The notes beneath the pieces are model-generated. The model made no database searches and was not told the DNA's origin. It saw nothing but the letters and a program-made list of their open reading frames with translations. A stretch of DNA of 64,000 bases from contig NZ_OY782764.1 of the NCBI RefSeq assembly GCF_963678225.1, positions 1,989,001 to 2,053,000 of the forward strand, written 5' to 3'. Positions within the stretch are counted from its first letter, which is position 1; every line of letters begins with the position of its first letter. Below are positions 56,618 to 64,000 of this stretch, one piece after another. The translations under genes and the position numbers were made by a program. The stretch is from an uncultured Cohaesibacter sp. (GTDB lineage: Bacteria; Pseudomonadota; Alphaproteobacteria; Rhizobiales; Cohaesibacteraceae).

Positions 56618-57404
56618 GATCAGATTTCCCCTCGTCTTGGTCGCTTTGGCGTGCTCATGGCTTTATGACACCCATGTTAGAGCGGACATGGGGTGGCAGC
56701 TGAGGGAAATGACCGCAAGGTGACGGCCAACCGATTCACGCCCAAATGCGCGGGCAATGTAAGGGCGGAATGTTACGACCAGATGTCTTTGTTTCATGAC
56801 AAGAAAGTGCCGATGCACTGGTGCTTTATGCTGCAGGCCCTCACGGTGACGCCTCTGATCTCCCAACAAGGCTGGCCGGTGATTCCTGAGCCGTAAAACA
56901 ACCTGACCGGGATGCAATACGGCAAACTGCTGCCGCTTGGAACAATTTCCCCAAAGAGCCGACTGATTAGAGCGTTTCCAGCAGAAATATCTGATTAAAT
57001 GGACTAAATTTTCAATATATCGCAGCTATGACTTGCCAACCGCAATGCAACCGCTCATAGTTTGAACTAAAGTAGCCGAAGTTTATCTTGGCAACTTATT
57101 CGTGTGTTTGGTTTTGTAACACTTTGACAAAACTTGACATGAAGGCAGGAACTGCTTGCTTGGCAGTATCGTCAACAGGAAACAGGGTGTTGGGCCTTGA
57201 CTTGTTCTGTTGTCTGTCTTCAAACCCTCTATAGAGGGGTCGCTTCATCTGCTGTGAGATGAAGATGACAATATTGGTTGCGCGTATTCAAGCAGACAGA
57301 AGGCCAGTGGGCTTGAGGACCTGAGAATACGCATCGTGGAATGATAAAGTCTTGTCCTTTGTGAGGTGCCAATCATTCCGTTCAGTCGCTGGGGAGGACC
57401 GAAA
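56618..57404. promoter_or_regulatory. Long upstream region of the CrbR-like regulator
   Basis: The longest gene-free stretch of the window, about 790 bp. Weak open frames at its left end have no family resemblance. Towards the regulator there are a direct repeat TTGACA (57124-57129 and 57134-57139, ten bases apart), a 14-base palindrome CCCTCTATAGAGGG (57226-57239), and an 8-bp stem CTTCATCT/AGATGAAG (57244-57265). Together they suggest a regulated promoter with several protein-binding sites. Confidence 0.5.
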
Positions 57405-58076
57405 GTGCAACAGGCTTCGCTTAACATCATTATCGCGGACGATCACCCATTGTTTCGTGGGGCGCTACGCCAGACACTGGAAACAATTTTCGATCAGATA
57501 GCCATCCATGAAGCCGGAACGCTGGAAGAGGTGGGCGAGAAGCTCGAACAATTCGAAGATATGGACCTTGTGCTCCTGGATCTATCCATGCCGGGCGTAC
57601 GCGGATTTTCCGGACTGCTCTATTTGAGAGCGCAATATCCGGCTATCCCGGTTGTTATTGTTTCTGCCAGCGAGGATGTGCCGACCATTCGCCGCTGCAT
57701 GGAGTTCGGCGCGTCGGGTTTCATTCCGAAATCCTTGCCGATTGATGATATCGCACAAGGTATCCGCGCCGTTCTGAACGGTGAAACCTGGGTACCCGAA
57801 AGCATCGATCTCAGCGCTCCTTATAGCGATGAAATCACCGATCTTGTTGAGCGCCTCAATACTTTGACGCCGCAACAGGTTCGCGTTTTGATGATGCTGT
57901 CCGAAGGGCTCCTAAACAAGCAGATCGCCTATGAGCTTTCCGTTTCCGAAGCCACCGTCAAGGCGCACGTTTCGGCCATCCTGCAAAAACTCAATGTGGA
58001 CAGCCGCACTCAAGCCGTGATTGCCGCCGCCAAGATTGAGGCCGGTCAGTGGCAGGCCATTGGTGCCAAGAGCTAG
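57405..58076 (+). CDS. NarL/LuxR-family response regulator, CrbR/ErdR-like
   Basis: A 223-residue response regulator. The receiver has the acidic pair DD (12-13), phosphoacceptor D59 in VLLDLSMPG, a conserved S near VSASE and K in FIPKS. A LuxR-type helix-turn-helix follows (LTPQQVRVLMMLSEGLLNKQ and TVKAHVSAILQKL). GTG 57405 has GGGGAGGA seven bases upstream and begins VQQASLNIII; an upstream start would add 13 residues of poor quality. It is convergent with a giant SSS-type sensor kinase; that pairing is characteristic of CrbS/CrbR (MxtR/ErdR), which controls acetate use in Pseudomonas and Vibrio. Function here inferred. Confidence 0.88.
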   Translation: MQQASLNIIIADDHPLFRGALRQTLETIFDQIAIHEAGTLEEVGEKLEQFEDMDLVLLDLSMPGVRGFSGLLYLRAQYPAIPVVIVSASEDVPTIRRCMEFGASGFIPKSLPIDDIAQGIRAVLNGETWVPESIDLSAPYSDEITDLVERLNTLTPQQVRVLMMLSEGLLNKQIAYELSVSEATVKAHVSAILQKLNVDSRTQAVIAAAKIEAGQWQAIGAKS

Positions 58077-58132
58077 AGCGCTCTGTTGGCCCTCTTGAAG
58101 CCTTGATGAGGCTTTGAGGAAACCTGAATTGA

Positions 58133-58162
58133 AAAACCCGCGCCGGTTCGGCTGCGGGTTTT
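58133..58162. terminator. Bidirectional terminator between CrbR-like and CrbS-like genes
   Basis: AAAACCCGC (58133-58141) and GCGGGTTTT (58154-58162) make nine perfect pairs with a 12-base loop. A-run and T-run lie on both sides, so transcripts from either direction would end here: the regulator from the left and the sensor kinase from the right. Confidence 0.85.
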
Positions 58163-58244
58163 ATTGTTGGGTGTGTATCCGTCCCGTCCAATGCCGCTTC
58201 TTGGCAGGTCAATTTGCCTCGTGCCGCAGCTGTATGCAGTGCGA

Positions 58245-61200
58245 TTACTGCCCGCGTTTGCGTATGGCGGTCATGTTCCAGGTATTGAGCAGGGCACGCA
58301 GCTGGGCCGGTTTGACCGGCTTGTTGAGAATGGCCATGTCCTTGGATTTGGCCTCATCGCGCACCTCGGTTGTGCGGTCCGCCGTGATCAGGCTGGCCGC
58401 AATCTCCTGCCCGAATTTGGCGCGCAGCTTTTCGCAGGCTTCAGTGCCGAGCATTTCATCAAGATGATAGTCAATGAGAATCCCGTCCGGCACCTTCTCG
58501 CTTTCCTCAAGCACTTTTTCAGCTTCATCCAGAGACGAGGCGATCATGACATCACATCCCCAGCCTTCCAGCATCACCTTCATGCCATCCTGAATAACCG
58601 GTTCGTTATCCACGCACAAAATGCGGAGGTCACTGAGCGGCTGGTTGGCTATGGACCGTGGCGCTTCAGCGCGGCTGGCGCTGTGGAGCAGGCGGAAGGC
58701 TGGCAGCTTGATGGCGAAGGCAGAACCTTGCCCCGGGGTCGACATCAATCGGATGGGGTGGTCAAGCACCTTGGAAATGCGATCTACAATAGATAGGCCG
58801 AGCCCCAGTCCGCTGGCGATCCGCGCGCCTTCGTCGAGACGCTGGAATTCGAGGAAAATTTCTTCCTGCTGTTCGGGCGGAATGCCAACTCCAGTATCAT
58901 GCACCTGCACTTCGATAGCGCTATCAAGGCGGCGACAGCCCACCAGTACCGTGCCTTCGGTGGTGTATTTGATGGCGTTGGAAATGAGATTCTGCAAAAG
59001 CCGCCGTAGCAGATGCTTGTCGGAGCGCACATGCAGCCCGCAAGACACGATCCTGAGCTTGAGGCCCTTCTCTTGGGCCAGTGGCTCGAAATCAATGCGC
59101 ATCCGGTCGAGCATCTCGTCAATCGGGAAGGCCGAAAGCTGCGGCTTCATGGCGCCCGAATCCAGCCGAGCGATGTCGAGTAGCGCAGCCAGAATGTCTT
59201 CCACAGCCTCAAGCGAGCTATCGATGTTGGTAGACATGACAGCGCTCTCTGCCAGCCCCGAATTGTCTTCATCGGCTTTTGATAGCGCCTCAAGGCGATT
59301 GACCAGCGCCGTCGTATAAAGACGTGCTGCATTCATGGGCTGCATGATGTCGTGCCCGGCTGCGGCAAGAAAGCGGGTCTTGGAGACGCTGGCTTCTTCT
59401 GCTGCCTGTTTGGCGCTGCGTAGGGCATCGTTCAGATGCATCAGCTCGCGGGTGCGATCTTTCACGCGTCGTTCAAGGGATTCATTGGCCGCTTCCAGCG
59501 CCCGCTCTGCTCGCACCCGTTCGGAAACATCAGTGAAGGTGATGACGATCCCGCCATCGGGCATGGAATTGGCCCGAATATCCAGCGTCAGGCCTGAACT
59601 TGCCATGCTTTCCTGATAGGGGGCTTGTTGCACAACGATCAGATCAAGGCGATGGCTGACAAGGTCTTCCACCGAGCCTTCGCCCAGATCGCCCCGTGCC
59701 GCAATATGGCTCAAGACCGAGGAAAGCGGCGTGCCAACCTGCCCGAAATCTGCAGGAATGCGCAACAGGTCACGGAACGGGCGGTTCCAGAGAGTGAGCC
59801 GCAAGTCCGCATCAAACACGGCGATGCCCTGACGCACATGATTGAGCGCCGTTTGTAGCAGGTCTCGGTTATAATGCAGCGCTTCTGACGCATCATCCAG
59901 CAGTTTCATTGTACCCTTGGGCGCGCTTTCCCGCTTCTTGATCAGCAGGCTCATCAGCAGTCGCGACGAGGCCGCGCCAATGGCGCTGGCCAACAACTGC
60001 TCGGCAAAGCGCATGAATTGCGGGTCCACCTCCATGTTGCGATCATAAAGGATGTCCCGCTGCTGGGCATGTGAGCGGAAGCTGCGCTGCGTGCGTTCGG
60101 CACCCAGATAGCGAGCGACCATGTCTTCCAGATCACCAACTGAGAGCATGGAGCGCCAAAGGCGAAGGCTCGGGGAGGGGCGCAATTCATCAGGAACGAA
60201 CAGGTTTGCCTGCAAACGCTCGATCAATTCCGGCCGACGGGAAACCGAGCCAGCCGAATAGGCGATGATGTTGAACAGGATGCTCCAGAAAACACCATGC
60301 AGCAACGGCGGCAGATCGGTCCCCAGTAGAGCCTGAGGCTTGAGAAATTCGATCCCGAAGGGACCATGGGTCATGAAGCTGGTCGGGAACAGCCCAGACT
60401 GGGCAAACATCGGCAGAAGCAACGTATAGCCCCATATGATGAACCCGGTGACCAGACCTGCGATGGCGCCGCGTGCATTGGCCCGCTTCCAGATGAGACC
60501 GCCCGCAAGAGCTGGCAGAAACTGCGCCATGGCGGCAAAGGCAATCAATCCGATTTGAGCCAGAGAGCTGTTGTTGACCGCCAGCCGATAGAAGGCATAG
60601 GCCAGAGTGAACAGCACAAGGATCGAGATCCGCCTCACATTGAGCAACAAGCGCCCCATATCCGGCGCATCAATGGCGGTATCGGCATGGCGCCGCAGAA
60701 TGAGCGGAATGACCAGATCATTGGAGATCATGATGGCCAGCGCGACCGAGGAGATGATGACCATAGCTGTCGCGGCAGAAAGACCGCCCAGAAATGCGAT
60801 TAGCGTGATCGCATCCGCATTCACAGCCATCGGCAGGCTCAATACATAGCTGTCTGCATCCACGCCGGGACCCAGAACCAACTGGCCAGCCAATGTAATC
60901 GGAATGACAAACAGGTTGATGCCGACCAGATAGAGCGGAAATAGCCATGTGGCCCGAACCAGAGATTTCTTGGACGTATTCTCGACCACTGCCACATGGA
61001 ATTGGCGCGGTAGAAGCAGCGCAGCACTGGCCGAGAGCATGGACAACACAATCCAGTGGATCGCATCCGGCCCATCTTCCACACCGTGGATTGAGATACC
61101 GGCTTCCGCCGCCTTGGCAAACAGGTCAAACGGGCCATCAAAAATCCAGAAAGTAACAAACAAACCGACGGTTAGAAAGGCAAACAGCTTGACGACGCTT

Positions 61201-61802
61201 TCCGCCGCAACCGCAAGAATGAGGCCTCCCTGATGCTCGGTGGCATCCGCATGGCGCGTGCCGAACAGAATGGCAAAAATTGCCATCGCCAACGCGACGA
61301 AGAAGGCGATATCGGCCAACACGGGTACCGACCCGGTCGGGAAGGCGATATTCATATGCTGGATTAGCGTCGCAACCGAGGTGGCCACCGCTTTGAGCTG
61401 CAGCGCGATATAGGGCATTGTGCCCACTACGGCGATAATGGTTGCAACGGCTGCGACTTGCTGGTTCTTGCCATAGCGAGCGCCCAGAAAGTCTGCGATC
61501 GAGGTGATGCGCTCGGTTTTGGAAAGCCGGATGATGCGCCAGACAAGGGGATAGCCCAGCGTGAAGACGATGACAGGGCCGATATAGATCGTCAGGAAAT
61601 CAAGTCCGCTGGCCTTTGCCATGCCAACAGACCCGAAGAAGGTCCAGCTGGTGCAATAGACCGCCAGAGAGAGCGCATAAAGGCTAGGATGGCGTTGAGC
61701 CGCTGTCTTGTTTCGCGCCCGATGGTCTCCGTATGACGCAATGGCAAACAGAAGCCCGATATAGAGAAGGGTTGTAAGAACAACCATCCAGCCCTGAAGC
61801 AT
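58245..61802 (-). CDS. Hybrid sensor kinase with sodium-solute-symporter domain, CrbS-like
   Basis: An 1185-residue hybrid kinase. Residues 1-515 are a sodium/solute symporter (SSS) domain of about 13 helices, then a STAC-like domain (540-625), a PAS domain (645-765), a HisKA domain with H817 in AAAGHDIMQP, an ATPase domain with N942 in LISNAIKYT and DTGVG (969-973), and a receiver with D1111 in GILIDYHLDE. The layout is that of CrbS/MxtR, which pairs with a LuxR-type regulator such as the convergent gene here. The symporter part may sense or import acetate, a short carboxylate or an amino acid. AAGGAG precedes ATG 61802. Confidence 0.9.
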   Translation of the reverse strand: MLQGWMVVLTTLLYIGLLFAIASYGDHRARNKTAAQRHPSLYALSLAVYCTSWTFFGSVGMAKASGLDFLTIYIGPVIVFTLGYPLVWRIIRLSKTERITSIADFLGARYGKNQQVAAVATIIAVVGTMPYIALQLKAVATSVATLIQHMNIAFPTGSVPVLADIAFFVALAMAIFAILFGTRHADATEHQGGLILAVAAESVVKLFAFLTVGLFVTFWIFDGPFDLFAKAAEAGISIHGVEDGPDAIHWIVLSMLSASAALLLPRQFHVAVVENTSKKSLVRATWLFPLYLVGINLFVIPITLAGQLVLGPGVDADSYVLSLPMAVNADAITLIAFLGGLSAATAMVIISSVALAIMISNDLVIPLILRRHADTAIDAPDMGRLLLNVRRISILVLFTLAYAFYRLAVNNSSLAQIGLIAFAAMAQFLPALAGGLIWKRANARGAIAGLVTGFIIWGYTLLLPMFAQSGLFPTSFMTHGPFGIEFLKPQALLGTDLPPLLHGVFWSILFNIIAYSAGSVSRRPELIERLQANLFVPDELRPSPSLRLWRSMLSVGDLEDMVARYLGAERTQRSFRSHAQQRDILYDRNMEVDPQFMRFAEQLLASAIGAASSRLLMSLLIKKRESAPKGTMKLLDDASEALHYNRDLLQTALNHVRQGIAVFDADLRLTLWNRPFRDLLRIPADFGQVGTPLSSVLSHIAARGDLGEGSVEDLVSHRLDLIVVQQAPYQESMASSGLTLDIRANSMPDGGIVITFTDVSERVRAERALEAANESLERRVKDRTRELMHLNDALRSAKQAAEEASVSKTRFLAAAGHDIMQPMNAARLYTTALVNRLEALSKADEDNSGLAESAVMSTNIDSSLEAVEDILAALLDIARLDSGAMKPQLSAFPIDEMLDRMRIDFEPLAQEKGLKLRIVSCGLHVRSDKHLLRRLLQNLISNAIKYTTEGTVLVGCRRLDSAIEVQVHDTGVGIPPEQQEEIFLEFQRLDEGARIASGLGLGLSIVDRISKVLDHPIRLMSTPGQGSAFAIKLPAFRLLHSASRAEAPRSIANQPLSDLRILCVDNEPVIQDGMKVMLEGWGCDVMIASSLDEAEKVLEESEKVPDGILIDYHLDEMLGTEACEKLRAKFGQEIAASLITADRTTEVRDEAKSKDMAILNKPVKPAQLRALLNTWNMTAIRKRGQ

Positions 61803-62225
61803 GAAGCCTGCTCCTTGTTTAGAGTCTTCAAAGATATAGCATAAGAAATTTCAAAGGCACCAGAAAGAGCGTCTCGGATGCTGGAATTTAGACGAATTTT
61901 TAAGGACAGATCTGAACAATTGGGGGTAACAGGTGTGAGCGACTGGCCGAAAGGCCCGGATTGGAGCGACTTGTTGCCATCTTGAGAGGCTGTGCCCGAG
62001 CTGCGTTGCGCCGTCATTTTGGTGGAAAACCGTTGGTCTTACGGCAAACATGGGACGGAAAAACGCACCCTCTTTGTTGCACTCTTGGGGGAAAAACCGC
62101 AAAGATATTTATTCTTTATACTTAGATCCCCGATAGCACTATTCGGGACAGTAAACTTTTGCGCGCCGTTCCATTCCCTTTGCTGAATAAAACCAAAAAC
62201 AGCACCAGTCCTTTCAGAGCAGACC
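61803..62225. other. Divergent intergenic region between kinase and aminotransferase
   Basis: About 420 bp with no credible gene. It has AT-rich stretches near 62100-62125 and an inverted repeat CCCGATAG...CTATTCGGG (62129-62147, one bulged base), about 80 bases before the aminotransferase start. Promoters in both directions are expected here. Confidence 0.45.
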
Positions 62226-63437
62226 ATGACCGATCCAATGTCGACCCCATCTTCCTCCCCCGTAAGCGCCGACCTGTTGGCGCATCTCAGCCCGGAAGCC
62301 CGTAACGCCCCTGACAGTGGCATTACCGGCATCAGATCTTACGCGGCAGGCCGGCAAGACGTCATTCCCCTCTGGATCGGAGAAGGCGCTCTGCCTACTC
62401 CGGATTTTATCTGCAAGGCCGCTGAAGACGCTCTGAAGGCCGGTGAAACTTTCTACACCTATGACAATGGCATTCCCGAGCTGCGTGAAGCCATCGCGCG
62501 ATATCATGAGCGCCTCTATGGGCGCCCCTTCGATTCCAACCGTTTTTCGGTAACCGGTTCTGGTATGCAGGCAATCCAGCTGGCGGTGCGTCTGGTCATG
62601 AGTGCGGGCGAGGAGATCATTGTCCCGTCTCCGGCCTGGCCGAATATCAGCTCTGCTGTGCTCGTCGCGGGGGGCAAGCCCGTTGATCTGCCGCTGCATT
62701 TTCACCCTGAAGGCTGGAAGCTGGACATTGACGAGCTGTTTGATGCCTGCACGGACAAGACCCGAGCCCTGTTTATCAACACCCCTAACAACCCGACCGG
62801 CTGGGTGGCGACGCTCGATGAATTGCAGGCCATTCTTGATTTTGCGCGTGAACGCGACATCTGGATCATCGCCGACGAAATCTACACCCGCTTTTATTTT
62901 GGTGATGATCGCGAGATGGCTCCGTCTTTTTATGAGATCGCTGAAGAGGACGACAAGATCCTTTATGTAAACAGCATGTCGAAAAACTGGGCCATGACTG
63001 GCTGGCGCGTCGGTTGGCTGGCGGCGCCAGTTTCCCTCATTCCCACCATCGGAAACCTCACCCAATGCTCCACATCCGGCGTAGCACCGTTCATGCAGAA
63101 AGCCGCTGCCGTTGCGCTCAATGATGGTGAATTGTTCATTGCAGAGCAAATCGAGCGCGCCCGTTCTGGCCGCGAGAAGCTGCTCGCAGCCTTTCAAGGC
63201 CACAACGCCATTCGCTTTGCACCGCCCATGGGCAGTTTCTATTTCTTTTTCGGGCTCGAAGGGGAGGCGGACGCTTCCATCATTGCAAAACGCTTGGTTG
63301 ACGAAGCAAATGTTGGTTTGGCGCCCGGGTTTGCGTTTGGTCAAAGCGGGTCCGCATTTATGCGACTATGTTTCGCGACAAATCCGGACAAATTGGATCA
63401 GGCAATTTACCGACTGAACCAATGGCTAAGCCGGTGA
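62226..63437 (+). CDS. PLP-dependent aminotransferase, class I/II
   Basis: A 403-residue fold-type I aminotransferase. The PLP lysine is K253 in SMSKNWAMTGWR, with the arginine of GWRVGW and FVNTPNNPTGW-type INTPNNPTGW ahead of it. A Y-x-Y-like YTYDNGIPELREAI and the C-terminal AFMRLCFA (carboxylate-binding arginine) fit. It moves an amino group between an amino acid and an oxo acid, probably aromatic or aspartate-type. ATG 62226 is the start. It is divergent from the kinase, and a 1.1-kb open frame on the other strand is only its shadow. Confidence 0.93.
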   Translation: MTDPMSTPSSSPVSADLLAHLSPEARNAPDSGITGIRSYAAGRQDVIPLWIGEGALPTPDFICKAAEDALKAGETFYTYDNGIPELREAIARYHERLYGRPFDSNRFSVTGSGMQAIQLAVRLVMSAGEEIIVPSPAWPNISSAVLVAGGKPVDLPLHFHPEGWKLDIDELFDACTDKTRALFINTPNNPTGWVATLDELQAILDFARERDIWIIADEIYTRFYFGDDREMAPSFYEIAEEDDKILYVNSMSKNWAMTGWRVGWLAAPVSLIPTIGNLTQCSTSGVAPFMQKAAAVALNDGELFIAEQIERARSGREKLLAAFQGHNAIRFAPPMGSFYFFFGLEGEADASIIAKRLVDEANVGLAPGFAFGQSGSAFMRLCFATNPDKLDQAIYRLNQWLSR

Positions 63438-63519
63438 AATACGCTATACTTCGTAAAAACACCTAGAATCAGCAGGACTTCCTTTTCAGGTCAGACTCTT
63501 GTCAACAGAAGAAGAAAGA

Positions 63520-64000
63520 ATGAACGGATCTGTGACCATCAATGGCCCCAAACGGATGCAAACGCGAGCCTATGACGGGCCAGAGCGTCCATTCCGACCG
63601 ATCGGCGAACTTGATTCGCGCCTCACATCCTTGCTGGATGTGGCGGCTGATTCGGTCTGCCTCATTGACGAGCAGTCCCGCATCCTTCTGTTTAACAAGG
63701 CTTCAGAAGTCATGTTTGGATATAGCGCAGATGAGGTGATCGGAAAATCCGTTGATATCCTGATGCCAGAGCAATATGCCCAGCATCATGATGGCTGGGT
63801 CGGGCGTTATTTGCGCACCGGTGAGCATTCGATCATCGGCATCGGGCGTGAAGTTGTCGGCCGTCACAAGGACGGATCAACATTTCCGTTTGATCTTTCC
63901 GTGGGCGTTGCCGAAACCGAAGATGGCAAGCAGTTTATCGGCGTCATGCGCGATTTGCGTGGTCGCAAACAGGCTGAAGAGCATTTGCGCAATCTGCAGA
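63520..64000 (+). CDS. FixL-like PAS sensor protein, 3' end beyond window
   Basis: The first 160 codons of a gene cut by the window edge. After a 30-residue N-terminal segment there is a PAS domain (about 34-152) with the FixL pattern: SRILLFNKASEVMFGY, LMPEQYAQHHDGW, YLRTGEHSIIG and RHKDGSTFPFDLSV. In B. japonicum FixL the haem is held by H200, and H90 in HHDG aligns with it when R110 is set against R220. RDLRGRKQAEEHL marks the end of the PAS and the start of a coiled coil leading to a kinase or cyclase domain not included here. ATG 63520 follows GAAGAAAGA. Confidence 0.85.
   Translation, partial: MNGSVTINGPKRMQTRAYDGPERPFRPIGELDSRLTSLLDVAADSVCLIDEQSRILLFNKASEVMFGYSADEVIGKSVDILMPEQYAQHHDGWVGRYLRTGEHSIIGIGREVVGRHKDGSTFPFDLSVGVAETEDGKQFIGVMRDLRGRKQAEEHLRNLQ

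Noticed and set aside
56693-56917. Two short opposed frames in the long gene-free stretch
   Set aside because: Neither has a ribosome-binding site or family pattern and they overlap each other.
57198-57226. Sigma-70 promoter starting with TTGACT
   Set aside because: No acceptable -10 hexamer lies 16-18 bases downstream.
62214-63344. 376-codon open frame on the minus strand
   Set aside because: It lies almost wholly opposite the aminotransferase gene, has no family resemblance and is a mirror of the codon pattern of that gene.

Overview
The window reads as chromosome from a moderately GC-rich alphaproteobacterium, most likely Hyphomicrobiales (Rhizobiales). The signs are a class I lysyl-tRNA synthetase, a PodJ-type polarity protein, DUF6460, DUF930, DUF2336 and TIGR02186 genes, and a FixL-like PAS protein. 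A Cohaesibacter-like marine genus is possible but unproven. I see no insertion sequence, prophage, integrase, CRISPR array, rRNA operon or replication origin. Coding density is high and the gene mix is mostly housekeeping and regulatory.

Layout. 0.1-3 kb: a BacNav-type voltage-gated sodium channel, tRNA-Gly(CCC), a DUF2332 protein and a LysE exporter. 3-12.7 kb: a metabolic island with a nucleoside hydrolase divergent from a tight operon of a polyamine-type ABC importer (binding protein, two permeases, ATPase), an N-carbamoyl-D-amino-acid-hydrolase-like nitrilase, a cupin-XRE regulator, an adenine-deaminase-family amidohydrolase and an M20 carbamoylase. 13-18.4 kb: a di-haem cytochrome c peroxidase, a CHASE4 diguanylate cyclase, an ArsC/Spx-like protein, an exported MsrA and a second diguanylate cyclase. 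18.4-24.9 kb: RecQ, a 1048-residue glycosyltransferase-esterase fusion and an amino-acid-type solute-binding protein. 25-30 kb: sterol-desaturase-like protein, alpha/beta hydrolase, DUF930, thymidine kinase, acyltransferase, TerB. 30-40 kb: class I LysRS with an unusual leader, an exported peptidase-like hydrolase, a decayed nuclease-like membrane protein, an S24-type regulator without catalytic residues, DUF952-pyrD-arsC, a MATE transporter and DUF6460. 40-47 kb: a third diguanylate cyclase, the Lhr-like helicase/PdeM DNA-repair pair and a TIGR02186/TauE pair. 47-52 kb: the very long PodJ-like gene. 52-64 kb: MerR, Nudix, DUF2336, a secreted coiled-coil protein, an EEP-family phosphodiesterase, a convergent CrbR/CrbS-type two-component system sharing a bidirectional terminator, an aminotransferase, and the start of a FixL-like haem-PAS sensor cut by the window edge.

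The items I rate most worth checking are the glycosyltransferase-esterase fusion with a possible internal esterase start, the ureide/nucleobase catabolic island, the orphan terminator with a small ORF ahead of lysK, the S24-type regulator that lost both catalytic residues, and the CrbS/CrbR-like pair. No RNA search, alignment or structure prediction was run. Domain calls come from recognising motifs and overall family resemblance.
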